Notes: a model not told the origin generated them from the sequence alone. DNA of 64,000 nt from UBA4479 sp963974935 (GCA_963974935.1 CAXBEV010000007.1:1-64000); one strand, 5' to 3'. Counted from the first letter of the stretch, positions 1 through 8,864 are shown. Program-made: numbers and translations.

Positions 1-3000
1 ATCGTCGCCGTCGACATCTGCAGCCGACAGTTGACCATTCACGGCGCCGCCGTCTTCGACCGCATCAAGTGTGCCGGCTTCAGCAACCGGACCGTCGTTG
101 GAACCGGTAACCGTCACGGTGACCGTCGCTTCGGACGTGCCGCCTTGGCCGTCCGAGATCGTGTACGTGATCTGCACGTCCTGCGTCTCACCTTCGGCAA
201 GGGTTTGATAGCCCTCGCCCGGATCAAAGCTGATCGTGCCGTCGTCGTTGATCGTCACCGCACCTTCGGCGCCGCCCACCAATTGCGCACTCGTCACTGA
301 CAGGGCGTCGCCATCGGCATCCGTATCGTTGCCGAGAACATTGATGTTTACGGCACCGCCGTCTTCGGTCGCAGACGCCGTGTCATCCACAGCGATCGGG
401 CCGTCATTGGTGTTAACAACGTTGACTGTGATCGTTGCACTCTGGGTTACACCGGCGGTGTCTTGGTTTTCAGCCTCGGTCGCGGTTGACGTGACGACGA
501 GATCAAAACTGCCCGCATAGTCTGCCGGCGGTGTGATCGAGAGACCGGCAAGGTCTTCTTGCGCGATATTCGCCGTGCCTTCGGTAACGGCGATCTCGGT
601 GCCGTCGGCCGTCGTCAAAACCGACCCGTTCGGAATATTCGACAACGTGATCGACAGGGATTCCGAGCCGTCCAAATCCGTCAGTTGGGATTGGATATCC
701 AGCGCGATCGACGTGTCTTCGTCGCCCGCAGCATCGCCAACGGTCAACGTCGGATCATCTGCAACGGCTTCAACGGCAACATTCAATGTACTCGACGTCG
801 TGCTTGAGCTGTCGCCATCGGTCGTCGTCACCGCCACATTCAAGGCGAAATCGGTGTCGTCATTTTCCGGTGGCGTCAGCGAAAGATCATTTAACTGATC
901 TTCAGTTAATATGACGCTACCATCCGTAATTTCAATAATTTGCGTGTTACCGTCAGCGTCTACATAGGTCAACTGCGCGCCTGCGGGGATGTCATCGATG
1001 GTGATCGAGACCGTTTCGGACGCATCGTGCGCATCCACATCAATGCTGAGCGGAATGATCGTATCTTCGAAGCCCGATGCATCATCAAGGGTGAGCGTCG
1101 CGCCATCGGCAACGCCGTCCACGTCCAAAGCAATCGTGCCCGTGGTCACGGCGGGTTCACCACCCGCCACTTCGGTCGAAGTCGCCGCGACACCAAGGTT
1201 CATTGTGCCCGAGTAATCTTGCGGCGGCGTGATGGTCAGGTTGTCGAGCGCCGTTGGGTTGGCATCCAGATCGTCGGCGGAAATCGTCCACGTACCGTCG
1301 CCGTTGTCCGTACCGGCGGACAACACAGCACCATCCGGCACACCGGAGATCGTAACCGAGAGAGATTCCGACCCATCGGTATCGGTCAGCGCCGCACTGA
1401 TATCGAGAGAAATTGCGTTATCTTCGGCACCAGACGCCGTCGCGCCGACATCAAGCGTCGGCCCATCAGCAACCGCCGCCACAGAGACATCCAAGGTGTT
1501 CGAGACCGTCGCGGTATCGTCGCCATCGGTCGTCGTCACGTCGACACTCAGTTGGAAATCGCCATCCGAGTTCTCAGGTGGCGTGATGCTAAGACCATTC
1601 AGTTGCTCAGGCGTCAATGTCGCGCTGCCATCACTGAACTCGATAGTTTGCGTTGCGCCATCGGCATCAACGTACGTGAGCGTCGCGCCATCCGGAATAT
1701 TGCCGACTTCGATCGAGACGCTTTCAGAGCCGTCCGCATCGGTGGAAACGGCAGAAATATCCAACGCAATCGCCGTATCTTCGTTGCCGCCGGCTGCCGT
1801 CACCGTCACGTCGGCATCGTCCGCAACTGCGGATACATCAACCGAGATCGAGCCTGTGGTCACGGCAGGCGTACCGCCCGCATCCTCAGTCGCCGTCGCC
1901 GTGACGCCGAGATCCATGGTGCCGGAAAAGTCTTCTGGCGGCGTAATCGTCAAGTTGTCCAACAGCGTCGAATCGGCTGCGAGGTCTTCGGCGGAAATCG
2001 TCCAGGTGCCGTCGCCGTTGTCGGTACCTGCCGACAATTGCGCGCCATCCGGTACACCCGAAATCGTGATCGAGAGGGATTCCGAACCATCCATGTCCGT
2101 GAGCGATGCACCGATATCCAGCGAGATCGCGGAATCTTCAGCGCCTAATGCCGTTTCACCGACGACCAACGTCGGCGCATCAGCATCGGCAGCGACGCTG
2201 ACATCCAAAGTGTAAGGTACCGTCAGCGTGTCGTCGCCATCAGTCGTCGTGACATCGACACTGAGTTGGAAATCTGCGTCCGAATTTTCAGGCGGCGTGA
2301 TGCTAAGGCCGTTCAGTTGTTCCGGCGTCAATGTCGCACTGTTGCCGCTGACGTCGATGCTTTGCGTCGCCCCATCCGCATCGACATACGTAAGAGTCGC
2401 CCCATCTGGAATATTGCCGATCTCGACCGAAACGGATTCCGAGCCGTCCGCATCCGTAGACACTGCCGAAATATCCAGTGCAATCGCGGAATCTTCGGTA
2501 CCGGACGCAGCATTGATCGTGACATCAGCAGCATCGGCAACCGCAGCCACATCAATCGAAATTGAGCCCGACGTCGTTGCCGTTGCACCGCCTTCACTCT
2601 CAGTCGACGTTGCGGTCACTTGCAAATCGATCGTGCCACCGAAGTCTTCGGCCGGCGTGATCGTGAGGTTGTCCAACAAATCGGGATCGTTCGCAAAATC
2701 TTCCGCCGAAATCGTCCATGTGCCGTCACCATTATTGGTACCGGCCGACAACTCAGCGCCATCCGGCACACCGGAAATCGTAATCGACAGTGACTCCGAA
2801 CCGTCCGTATCCGTCAACGTTGCGCTGATATCCAACGCAATCGGTCCACCGTCCTCAGCCCCGAATGCCAAACCGTCACCCAGATCAAGTGTCGGCACAT
2901 CGGCACTGGCATCAACTTCGACGAAAAGCTGTTCGCCATTCACGTTGAGCGTAAAATCGTCGTCCGAGTTTGGTGCCGGGGTAATGGTCAAACCATTAAG

Positions 3001-4830
3001 GTCGGCGACCGTCAACGTATACGAACCATTGCCGTTAAATGTACCGGCAGAGAGTTCTGCACCTTCGGGCACGCCGGTAATAGTGATCTCGGTCGCGCTG
3101 CCTGGATCAATATTCAAGGTAATCGGCTGGTCTTCGATACCGGTCGCATTTTCAATATCGATGACGCCTTCGACGTCGATATCGAACGAGCTGACCGCAA
3201 CCCCGCCGTCGGTTGAAATCGCGGTAACCTGAACTCCGATCGTGCCTTCAAAATCGAGCGGCGGCGTCAAGATCAAGCCGGACAATTCACCGGCGCTCAG
3301 CGTCCACGTGCCATCACCGTTATCGGTCCCTTTGTTCAATAAAGAACCTTCGGGAATTCCACTTAGAATCAACGTGTCCACGGACTCCGTCGTCGACGAG
3401 TCCATGAATGCCGCGATTTGCAATTCGATTGAAGTATCTTCGTTGCCAGCGACGTTTGTTGTTTCCAAGAACGGATTATCGAGCACCGGCGAAACGGTGA
3501 CACCGAAGGTTGAGACCACATCTTCGTAGTCCCCGCCCACGGACTCCGTTGCCGTGGCGGTTACTGTCAGGTCAAAATCACCAAAATAATCGGTCGGCGG
3601 CGTAACTGTCAGGTTTGCAAGAAGATCCGGGTTTGCGGCAAATTCCTCGGTCGAGATAGTCCAGGTGCCATCTCCATTGTCGATACCGTGGCTGAGCGTA
3701 GAACCCTCAGGGAAACCCGAGATCGTCATCGACAACGTCTCTGACCCATCCAAATCGGTTAGCGACGCGGATACATCCAACGCAATCGCCGTGTCTTCAG
3801 CGCCGGTCACAGACCCCGTCGACAAGTCAGGTGCATCCGCCTGATCGGTGGGCTGACTCGGCTCGGTCGCGTCTGTTGCGTCCGTGGCATCAGTCGCATC
3901 TGTTGCGTCCGTGGCATCGGTCGCGTCCGTAGCATCGGTGGCATCGGTGGCATCGGTCGCGTCTGTTGCATCGGTGGCATCTGTTGCATCTGTTGCGTCG
4001 GTAGCATCGGTCGCATCTGTTGCGTCGGTAGCATCGGTTGCGTCCGTGGCATCGGTCGCGTCTGTTGCATCGGTAGCATCGGTCGCATCGGTCGCATCCG
4101 TGGCATCGGTCGCATCTGTTGCGTCCGTGGCATCGGTCGGATCCGTAGCATCCGTCACAACCGTGGGCTCCGTCACAACGGTCGCTTCCGTCGCCTCAGT
4201 TGCTTCAGTTGCCTCCGTCGCTGTTGATGCTTGCGTTGGCGCAGATGCCGTTGTCGGCGCGGCGGCGATGGGGGCCCCAGGGGCCACGGGTTGTGCTGCA
4301 GCAATAATCTCTTCGTCGCCTTCGTCACGGCGCTCGTCTTCTGTCTGTGCTGCTGCCTCTTCTTCAGGCGCGGCATCTTCTTCTACAGGGGCGGCGTCGG
4401 TGCTAAAATTCGCAGGACCACCGGCACCTTGTAACTCCGGCTCCGCTTGGCGCTGATCGTACTGCGGCTCGTCAGCCGCCGGCTCAATCGGTGCTGGCTG
4501 CGCATTCGGATCTTCTTGGAGCGCAGAAATATCGGCCCGCTCAAACGCGACTTCGCCGGCCGGCGGCAAGCCTTGCATGATCTCGGCTTCGGTCTGAATG
4601 CTGCCGGTGTGGATGGAAGACATGGACTGCGTATTGGCGACCCCAGCGCTTTCGTCGTCGTCACCGTCAAGATTGTCCGGCTGATCTTCGACTTCATCAA
4701 GCGTTTCGGACCCATCGTTGAACTGATTCAAGTCATCGAGAATGCGTTGCGACTCTTCCGCTTGTGCCTCGTTATCCTCTTCGTCTTCTTCGTCGACGTT
4801 CGGATTCGGATTGATGTCTTCTTCAGCCAT
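1..4830 (-). CDS. Giant cadherin/VCBS-repeat surface adhesin, C-terminus beyond left edge
   Basis: The minus-strand frame starts at ATG 4830; the in-frame lines I read in full contain no stop, giving 1610 codons in view. The N-terminus (MAEEDINPNPNVDEEDEEDN) is very acidic and has no Sec signal. After a Pro/Ala/Glu-rich stretch comes a (DAT)n linker at residues 227-322. About ten Ig/cadherin-like repeats of roughly 118 residues follow, each with a core such as DTDGSESLSVTISGVPDG. The part nearest the left edge has VCBS-type units (TYTISDGQGGTSEATVTVTV, VNGQLSAADVDGD). This layout is typical of giant type I-secreted adhesins (LapA/BapA-like), which carry their secretion signal at the C-terminus, here out of view. 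An exporter lies at 59.8-63 kb but linkage is unproven. All plus-strand reading frames here are shadows. Confidence 0.9.
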   Translation of the reverse strand, partial: MAEEDINPNPNVDEEDEEDNEAQAEESQRILDDLNQFNDGSETLDEVEDQPDNLDGDDDESAGVANTQSMSSIHTGSIQTEAEIMQGLPPAGEVAFERADISALQEDPNAQPAPIEPAADEPQYDQRQAEPELQGAGGPANFSTDAAPVEEDAAPEEEAAAQTEDERRDEGDEEIIAAAQPVAPGAPIAAAPTTASAPTQASTATEATEATEATEATVVTEPTVVTDATDPTDATDATDATDATDATDATDATDATDATDATDATDATDATDATDATDATDATDATDATDATDATDATDATDATDATDATDATDATDATDATEPSQPTDQADAPDLSTGSVTGAEDTAIALDVSASLTDLDGSETLSMTISGFPEGSTLSHGIDNGDGTWTISTEEFAANPDLLANLTVTPPTDYFGDFDLTVTATATESVGGDYEDVVSTFGVTVSPVLDNPFLETTNVAGNEDTSIELQIAAFMDSSTTESVDTLILSGIPEGSLLNKGTDNGDGTWTLSAGELSGLILTPPLDFEGTIGVQVTAISTDGGVAVSSFDIDVEGVIDIENATGIEDQPITLNIDPGSATEITITGVPEGAELSAGTFNGNGSYTLTVADLNGLTITPAPNSDDDFTLNVNGEQLFVEVDASADVPTLDLGDGLAFGAEDGGPIALDISATLTDTDGSESLSITISGVPDGAELSAGTNNGDGTWTISAEDFANDPDLLDNLTITPAEDFGGTIDLQVTATSTESEGGATATTSGSISIDVAAVADAADVTINAASGTEDSAIALDISAVSTDADGSESVSVEIGNIPDGATLTYVDADGATQSIDVSGNSATLTPEQLNGLSITPPENSDADFQLSVDVTTTDGDDTLTVPYTLDVSVAADADAPTLVVGETALGAEDSAISLDIGASLTDMDGSESLSITISGVPDGAQLSAGTDNGDGTWTISAEDLAADSTLLDNLTITPPEDFSGTMDLGVTATATEDAGGTPAVTTGSISVDVSAVADDADVTVTAAGGNEDTAIALDISAVSTDADGSESVSIEVGNIPDGATLTYVDADGATQTIEFSDGSATLTPEQLNGLSITPPENSDGDFQLSVDVTTTDGDDTATVSNTLDVSVAAVADGPTLDVGATASGAEDNAISLDISAALTDTDGSESLSVTISGVPDGAVLSAGTDNGDGTWTISADDLDANPTALDNLTITPPQDYSGTMNLGVAATSTEVAGGEPAVTTGTIALDVDGVADGATLTLDDASGFEDTIIPLSIDVDAHDASETVSITIDDIPAGAQLTYVDADGNTQIIEITDGSVILTEDQLNDLSLTPPENDDTDFALNVAVTTTDGDSSSTTSSTLNVAVEAVADDPTLTVGDAAGDEDTSIALDIQSQLTDLDGSESLSITLSNIPNGSVLTTADGTEIAVTEGTANIAQEDLAGLSITPPADYAGSFDLVVTSTATEAENQDTAGVTQSATITVNVVNTNDGPIAVDDTASATEDGGAVNINVLGNDTDADGDALSVTSAQLVGGAEGAVTINDDGTISFDPGEGYQTLAEGETQDVQITYTISDGQGGTSEATVTVTVTGSNDGPVAEAGTLDAVEDGGAVNGQLSAADVDGDD
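1230..2943 (-). repeat. 714-bp higher-order repeat (two-domain, 238-residue unit) in adhesin
   Basis: The motif aaatcgtcca occurs at 1281, 1995 and 2709, exactly 714 bp apart each time, and the flanks match closely over hundreds of bases. Each unit holds two roughly 119-residue domains of different subtype, so the array is A-B-A-B. Units to either side (before 1230, after about 3000) are more diverged. This points to recent duplication of domain pairs inside the gene. Confidence 0.85.
3865..4152 (-). repeat. 32 tandem 9-bp units encoding (Asp-Ala-Thr)n linker
   Basis: In the adhesin frame every 9 bases encode D-A-T, with one D-P-T unit (second from the N-terminal end), for 32 units in all. 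Codons vary (GCN, ACN, GAT/GAC), so the repeat is cleaner in protein than in DNA. It separates the acidic N-terminal region from the folded repeats. It is followed by a short PEST-like stretch, and preceded by an (EAT) and VVT-rich run. A threonine every third residue could be a glycosylation or extended spacer segment; that is inference. Confidence 0.95.
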
Positions 4831-4984
4831 AGGTCAGTTTCCATCCGGTTGTGCGGTACGGGCACAAAAGCCCCGCCACCATGAGCAGCCATCATGAAAT
4901 ACGTAGAATTTTATCAAAAGTCACCGAAAACCGGGCTTTTCGCGCGATAAGCGCAACCGCCTGCCCTTAAGGATGAGCGGATTT

Positions 4985-6412
4985 TTAAGGCTGAGATGTG
5001 TCCTCAGACTCAGCCACCGGGGGCCAAGGCCGCATCGTCTTGATCGCACCGCCGACATGTATTTTGCCAGGCAGTCGACAGTGCGGCGGAAAATCCTGTG
5101 CACCCCGAAATCGAAACAGGCTGTCATGGACCCGTGCATGGTCGCGGATCAACGGCCAGACGACATCGCGGAGAAATTCCTGATCGTGCCACTTGTTACG
5201 CGCGTAGCCGTGCGCAACTGCCGTCAGGTTCTGCAAATTCGGCAAGACACCCGCGACCCCGCCCCACATGCCGGCGAGGATCACTTCCATATGATAAACG
5301 TGATCGCGCATCACGTGGAACGGCAGGCCGGACTGCACCCAATCGTTCACCGCCAAGGCTTCTTGGATGTTGAGCCGCGAGTCCGCATCACGGCAGATGA
5401 AATAATCGATATCCGGATCATCCGACGCCAAGAACCGCCAAATCGGCTTGAGTTGCTTCAAATCCGGATCGCGGATCATCCTGATCTCTGCCCCCCAGTG
5501 GCGCAATTCGGCAATAATCGGCGCCGGTACCGTATCGTCGCAGTAAAACCGGCAGCGCCAACCCGGATACACGTTCGGTGCCAACTGGGCATTGATGATC
5601 GCACCATGGGTATAGGTCGGATTGTCGCCCCACAGGCTAAACGCGATGATATTTTTCTGACGCGCCATGGGATCGAAGCTGACCGCACGCGGCGTCAGCG
5701 TAAGTTCAGACGTTTGGTCCTGGCTGATCTCGGCAAACCGCTTGGTCGCGTAACGATCTTTGATCACCAACGCAGCGCGCCCGGCGTGCATGGCTTGGAC
5801 TTCATCGCCGGCGACATAGTGGGTGATGACGAGTGCATTTCGGATCGGGATATCGTCGGGCGCTAAGGCGATGGCATGCATGATCGCCGACGCGGACTCC
5901 TCAAACAGCTCGAGCGTGCGCAATGCGACGCCGAGCAAGCTCCACGCCAAGGCATGCCGCTTACCGACATCAGTTGCCACATACGTCTGAAACGCCTCGA
6001 CGGCGGCCACATGCTCACCCATTTCCTGCAGCACAACGGCGCGCTGATATTGTGCGCGACGAAAATTCTCGTTCATGGCCAGCGCCATTTCGAACGATTT
6101 AAGGGCGTCGTCGCGCTTTGCCAGATCGCGCTGACATAAGCCTAATAGCGTCCAGATGTCGGCCCGGGTCGGCGCGTCGTCGAGCGCTTCACGCAAAACT
6201 GTGACCGCGTCAATCTGGCGACCTTGTCGACGCTTACAAAGGCCGAGCACAAGCCTAAGCCCGACCGGGTCTTTCGACGTCCTGAGCGCTTCCTGCGCAA
6301 GCCTAGCTGCGCCCGCAACGTCGCCGTCGCTATAACGCTCAAACGCCAGCGCAACGGCTGGATCCGTGGCGTCGGCGCCGATTTCAGTCTCGCTTTGGCT
6401 GGGTATCGTCAT
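4985..6412 (-). CDS. TPR protein with C-terminal glycosyltransferase-like domain
   Basis: 475 residues. Residues about 20-220 form TPR-like helical pairs (for example WTLLGLCQRDLAKRDDALKS and LLGVALRTLELFEESASAI). Residues about 250-460 look like a GT-A-type domain: a beta-strand opening (NIIAFSLWGDNPTYTHGA), an aspartate cluster YFICRDADSR with DAD at 342-344 that could bind a metal-nucleotide sugar, and a late HVGGAIK. No signal peptide or membrane segment, so probably cytoplasmic. It lies 155 bp upstream of the giant adhesin on the same strand, so the two may be co-transcribed. Acting on that adhesin is inference; the sugar donor and acceptor cannot be read from the sequence. The gap 4831-4984 shows no clear terminator. 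Confidence 0.75.
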   Translation of the reverse strand: MTIPSQSETEIGADATDPAVALAFERYSDGDVAGAARLAQEALRTSKDPVGLRLVLGLCKRRQGRQIDAVTVLREALDDAPTRADIWTLLGLCQRDLAKRDDALKSFEMALAMNENFRRAQYQRAVVLQEMGEHVAAVEAFQTYVATDVGKRHALAWSLLGVALRTLELFEESASAIMHAIALAPDDIPIRNALVITHYVAGDEVQAMHAGRAALVIKDRYATKRFAEISQDQTSELTLTPRAVSFDPMARQKNIIAFSLWGDNPTYTHGAIINAQLAPNVYPGWRCRFYCDDTVPAPIIAELRHWGAEIRMIRDPDLKQLKPIWRFLASDDPDIDYFICRDADSRLNIQEALAVNDWVQSGLPFHVMRDHVYHMEVILAGMWGGVAGVLPNLQNLTAVAHGYARNKWHDQEFLRDVVWPLIRDHARVHDSLFRFRGAQDFPPHCRLPGKIHVGGAIKTMRPWPPVAESEDTSQP

Positions 6413-6585
6413 AACGTGTTCACGCTTACGTGGAGCACTGAAACATCCAATAAATTACACTTTTTTCACCGCAGGTCCGAGTGTGCCAGCCCAATCCCAG
6501 ATCGGCAATCGGTGCCGCTCGCAAATCCAGAAATCGGGTGTTATGGTTGCCCCAGAAATCATCAACTATCAGGGAAGATTCGATT

Positions 6586-7206
6586 ATGGTACGCGTTCTC
6601 GGTCGGGCGAACTCGATCAATGTTCAAAAAGTGATGTGGCTTGCGGCCGAGATCGGTCTGGATATCGACCGCCTTGATGTGGGCGGCGCGTTCGGCGGCA
6701 ACGACAAGCCTGATTATTTGGCTAAAAACCCCACGGGTCGTGTGCCGACGCTCGAAGACGGCGACTTCGTGCTATGGGAATCAAACTCCATCGTCCGCTA
6801 TTTAGCCGAAAAATACGGCTCGGCACCTTGGTACCCGGCCAGGATCGAAGACCGCTATCATGCCAGTCAGTGGATGGATTATTATATCGCAACCCTGCAT
6901 TCCCACATGACGGTGATTTTCTGGACGCTGATCCGCACCAAACCCGAGGATCGCGATCAAGCCGCCCTCGACAAAGCGATTGCCGAAGCCAACAAGGGCT
7001 GGGCAGCGGTAGATACGCATCTTGCCAACAATCCGTTCATGACCGGCATGGCGCCGACCATGGGTGATGTGCCGCTGGGCTGCGCAGCGTATCGTTGGCA
7101 CAATCTGGATGTGCCCCGCGATGATCTACCGAATCTGAAACGCTGGTACGAAAGCTTGGCATCACGCCTCGCCTTTCAAGAACACGTCATGTTGCCGATG
7201 ACCTGA
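6586..7206 (+). CDS. Glutathione S-transferase family protein
   Basis: 206 residues from ATG 6586, which has an agggaaga ribosome site about 8 bases upstream; the longer in-frame extension has no site of its own. N-terminal thioredoxin-like domain: MVRVLGRANSINVQKVMW carries the Ser/Asn region used to activate glutathione, then NPTGRVPTLEDG with the cis-Pro and ESNSIVRYLAEKYG for the gamma-glutamyl moiety. The C-terminal half is all-helical and contains PTMGDVPLG. Bacterial relatives act in detoxification or ring-cleavage pathways. A second thioredoxin-fold enzyme (8193-8864) lies downstream, with a hydrolase between, so an aromatic or xenobiotic route is plausible but unproven. Confidence 0.9.
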   Translation: MVRVLGRANSINVQKVMWLAAEIGLDIDRLDVGGAFGGNDKPDYLAKNPTGRVPTLEDGDFVLWESNSIVRYLAEKYGSAPWYPARIEDRYHASQWMDYYIATLHSHMTVIFWTLIRTKPEDRDQAALDKAIAEANKGWAAVDTHLANNPFMTGMAPTMGDVPLGCAAYRWHNLDVPRDDLPNLKRWYESLASRLAFQEHVMLPMT

Positions 7207-7246
7207 TCGGGTCGAAACGCACTTTTTTATACTAAGGAGATTTCAT

Positions 7247-8122
7247 ATGCCCGATGACAGCAAAGTATACGGCGACTTCACCCAAGCCGAACTGGACTGG
7301 CAATACAACAACCGCGAACGGGTGCCGACCAACCCGGAAATTCTGGCAGGCTATGCCGAGCGCGGCGAAGCGTTCATCAAAGACGCGCCACATACGTTTG
7401 ATATTCCGTTCGGCGACACAGCTGCGGAAGTGCTCGACGTCTATCCCGCCACCGGCGGCGGTGACGGCCCGGCGCCGGTGATGATCTATTTCCACGGCGG
7501 CTATTGGTTTTCCCGTCACAAAGATGATTTCCGATTTATCCCGGCAGGCTTTGCACCGGCGGGTGCGATGGTCGTGGTCGTCAACTATGCGCTGATCCCC
7601 GAGGTCGACATGGCCGAGTTGGTGCGCCAGTGCCGCGCCTCGGTCGCTTGGACCCACAAAAACGCAGCCGATCACGGCGGCGATCCTGAGCGCATCTATA
7701 TCACCGGCCATTCCGCCGGCGGTCACGTGACGGCGATGATGATGGCCACCGATTGGGACGAATGGGACGTGCCGAAAAGTTCGATCAAAGGCGGCTTTGC
7801 AATTTCCGGCCTCTATGACCTGGAGCCGATCCGCCTGAATTACATGAACCCGACGCTGGGGTTCACCGAAGCAACGGTCCGTGATTACAGCCCGATGCAT
7901 TTGGACCCACAGTTGATTGCGCCCATAGTGTTTGCCGTCGGCGGCGCTGAGACGCCGGAATTTTTGCGCCACAATACGATCTTATCCGATGTATGGGGCG
8001 CCAAGGGCATGCCCTGCGAAGAACTGGTTGAGCCGGACCTCAATCACTTCACCGTGCTGGAGAACTTCTCGACCGAGGGGCACAAGCTGAACAGCCGCAT
8101 GCGCGCGCTCATGGGGCTTTGA
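7247..8122 (+). CDS. Alpha/beta hydrolase, kynurenine formamidase-like
   Basis: 291 residues; ATG 7247 follows an aaggaga site at good spacing. The oxyanion motif is HGGYWFSRHKDDF, the nucleophile elbow is GHSAGGH, and the acid and base are likely in SGLYDLEPIRL and DLNHFTVLENF. This set resembles the arylformamidase/esterase group of the fold, which hydrolyses small amides or esters such as N-formylkynurenine. No signal peptide. The stop TGA sits in the first unit of a 12-bp repeat that leads to the next gene. The true substrate is unknown; no other kynurenine gene is in the window, so I give no gene symbol. Confidence 0.85.
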   Translation: MPDDSKVYGDFTQAELDWQYNNRERVPTNPEILAGYAERGEAFIKDAPHTFDIPFGDTAAEVLDVYPATGGGDGPAPVMIYFHGGYWFSRHKDDFRFIPAGFAPAGAMVVVVNYALIPEVDMAELVRQCRASVAWTHKNAADHGGDPERIYITGHSAGGHVTAMMMATDWDEWDVPKSSIKGGFAISGLYDLEPIRLNYMNPTLGFTEATVRDYSPMHLDPQLIAPIVFAVGGAETPEFLRHNTILSDVWGAKGMPCEELVEPDLNHFTVLENFSTEGHKLNSRMRALMGL

Positions 8123-8181
8123 TGGGGGCTTTGATGGGGGCTTTGATGGGGACTTTGATGGGGACTTTGATGGGGGCTCTG
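8111..8181 (+). repeat. Six tandem 12-bp units with embedded TGATG
   Basis: One 11-bp unit (atggggctttg) is followed by five 12-bp units of the form atggggRctYtg. Every junction reads TGATG, a stop and a start sharing one A, and every unit has a G-run that resembles a ribosome site. The array begins at the last codons of the hydrolase and ends 11 bases before the start of the isomerase gene. Confidence 0.9.
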
Positions 8182-8196
8182 AGGTGTTGGACATGA
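8122..8196 (+). CDS. Possible 24-residue MGAL-repeat bridging mini-ORF
   Basis: The hydrolase stop (TGA 8120-8122) shares its A with ATG 8122. That frame reads MGAL MGAL MGTL MGTL MGAL RCWT and ends at TGA 8194-8196, which overlaps the isomerase start ATG 8193 as ATGA. The mini-ORF may serve to pass ribosomes from one gene to the next rather than to make a working peptide. No homologue is known to me. It could also be a chance product of the tandem repeat. Confidence 0.3.
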   Translation: MGALMGALMGTLMGTLMGALRCWT

Positions 8197-8864
8197 CAGG
8201 TAAAGGCGGCGACAAATTCTCGTTCGATTTGTTTTGGTCGTTTCGCAGTCCGTACTGCTATTTGGCGCTGGATCGTATCTTGGAAATCGAGCGTCAGTTC
8301 GACGTCTTCGTCAACGTGCGGCCGGTGTTTCCCCTCGCTGTGCGCACACCGGACTTCTTTAAAAACGTCAACCCCAAGTACCGAAAATACCATCTGATGG
8401 ACAGCGCCCGGATGGCAGAATTTTTGGGCATACCCTATCGTCGCCCGGTGCCCGACCCGATTGTCCAAGACATGGAAACCAACGCCATCGCCGCCGAGCA
8501 ACCGTATATTCGCCAACTCACCCTGTTGGGTGCTGCGGCGCAAATCCGTGACGCCGGCCTGCCGTTTTTGGATAAGGTGGCGCGCCTGTTATGGGACGGC
8601 AGTGTCGACGGCTGGGACGAAGGCAATCACTTGATCGAAGCGATGAACGCCGCCGGCCTGAACGGGCATGCGTTGGTCGCGGACGTGGAAGCGGACCCGG
8701 ACCGGCTAGAAGCGGTGATCTTAGAGAACCAAACCGCGCAAGATGCCGCCGCACATTGGGGCGTACCGATGATGACGTTTCGGGACGAGACTTTTTTCGG
8801 CCAGGACCGTATCAACGTTCTGCTGTGGCGGATGATGCAACAAGGCTTGCCCGAGCGCGGTTAA
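8193..8864 (+). CDS. 2-hydroxychromene-2-carboxylate isomerase / DsbA-family protein
   Basis: 223 residues. I choose ATG 8193 because gagg (8181-8184) lies 8 bases ahead; GTG 8184 in frame is less likely. The kappa-GST/DsbA fold shows in FSFDLFWSFRSPYCYLAL, where the Ser replaces the CxxC of true disulfide enzymes, and in HWGVPMMTFRDETFFGQDRI near the end. Family members isomerise 2-hydroxychromene-2-carboxylate in naphthalene breakdown with glutathione. Position after a GST and a hydrolase fits an aromatic-compound route. The actual substrate here is unknown. Translation is probably coupled to the upstream repeat/mini-ORF. Confidence 0.85.
   Translation: MTGKGGDKFSFDLFWSFRSPYCYLALDRILEIERQFDVFVNVRPVFPLAVRTPDFFKNVNPKYRKYHLMDSARMAEFLGIPYRRPVPDPIVQDMETNAIAAEQPYIRQLTLLGAAAQIRDAGLPFLDKVARLLWDGSVDGWDEGNHLIEAMNAAGLNGHALVADVEADPDRLEAVILENQTAQDAAAHWGVPMMTFRDETFFGQDRINVLLWRMMQQGLPERG

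Noticed and set aside
31..3529. Several long plus-strand ORFs opposite the adhesin (up to 402 residues, Ser/Val-rich or Arg-rich)
   Set aside because: They are shadows of the repetitive minus-strand gene. No start signals, and composition mirrors the DNA repeats.
3865..4152. Possible CRISPR or microsatellite array
   Set aside because: Units are 9 bp without spacers, codons vary, and the tract lies inside an open reading frame.
3884..4456. Plus-strand (Ala-Ser-Val)n protein of 190 residues
   Set aside because: It is the reverse-strand reading of the DAT linker and has no ribosome site or partner genes.
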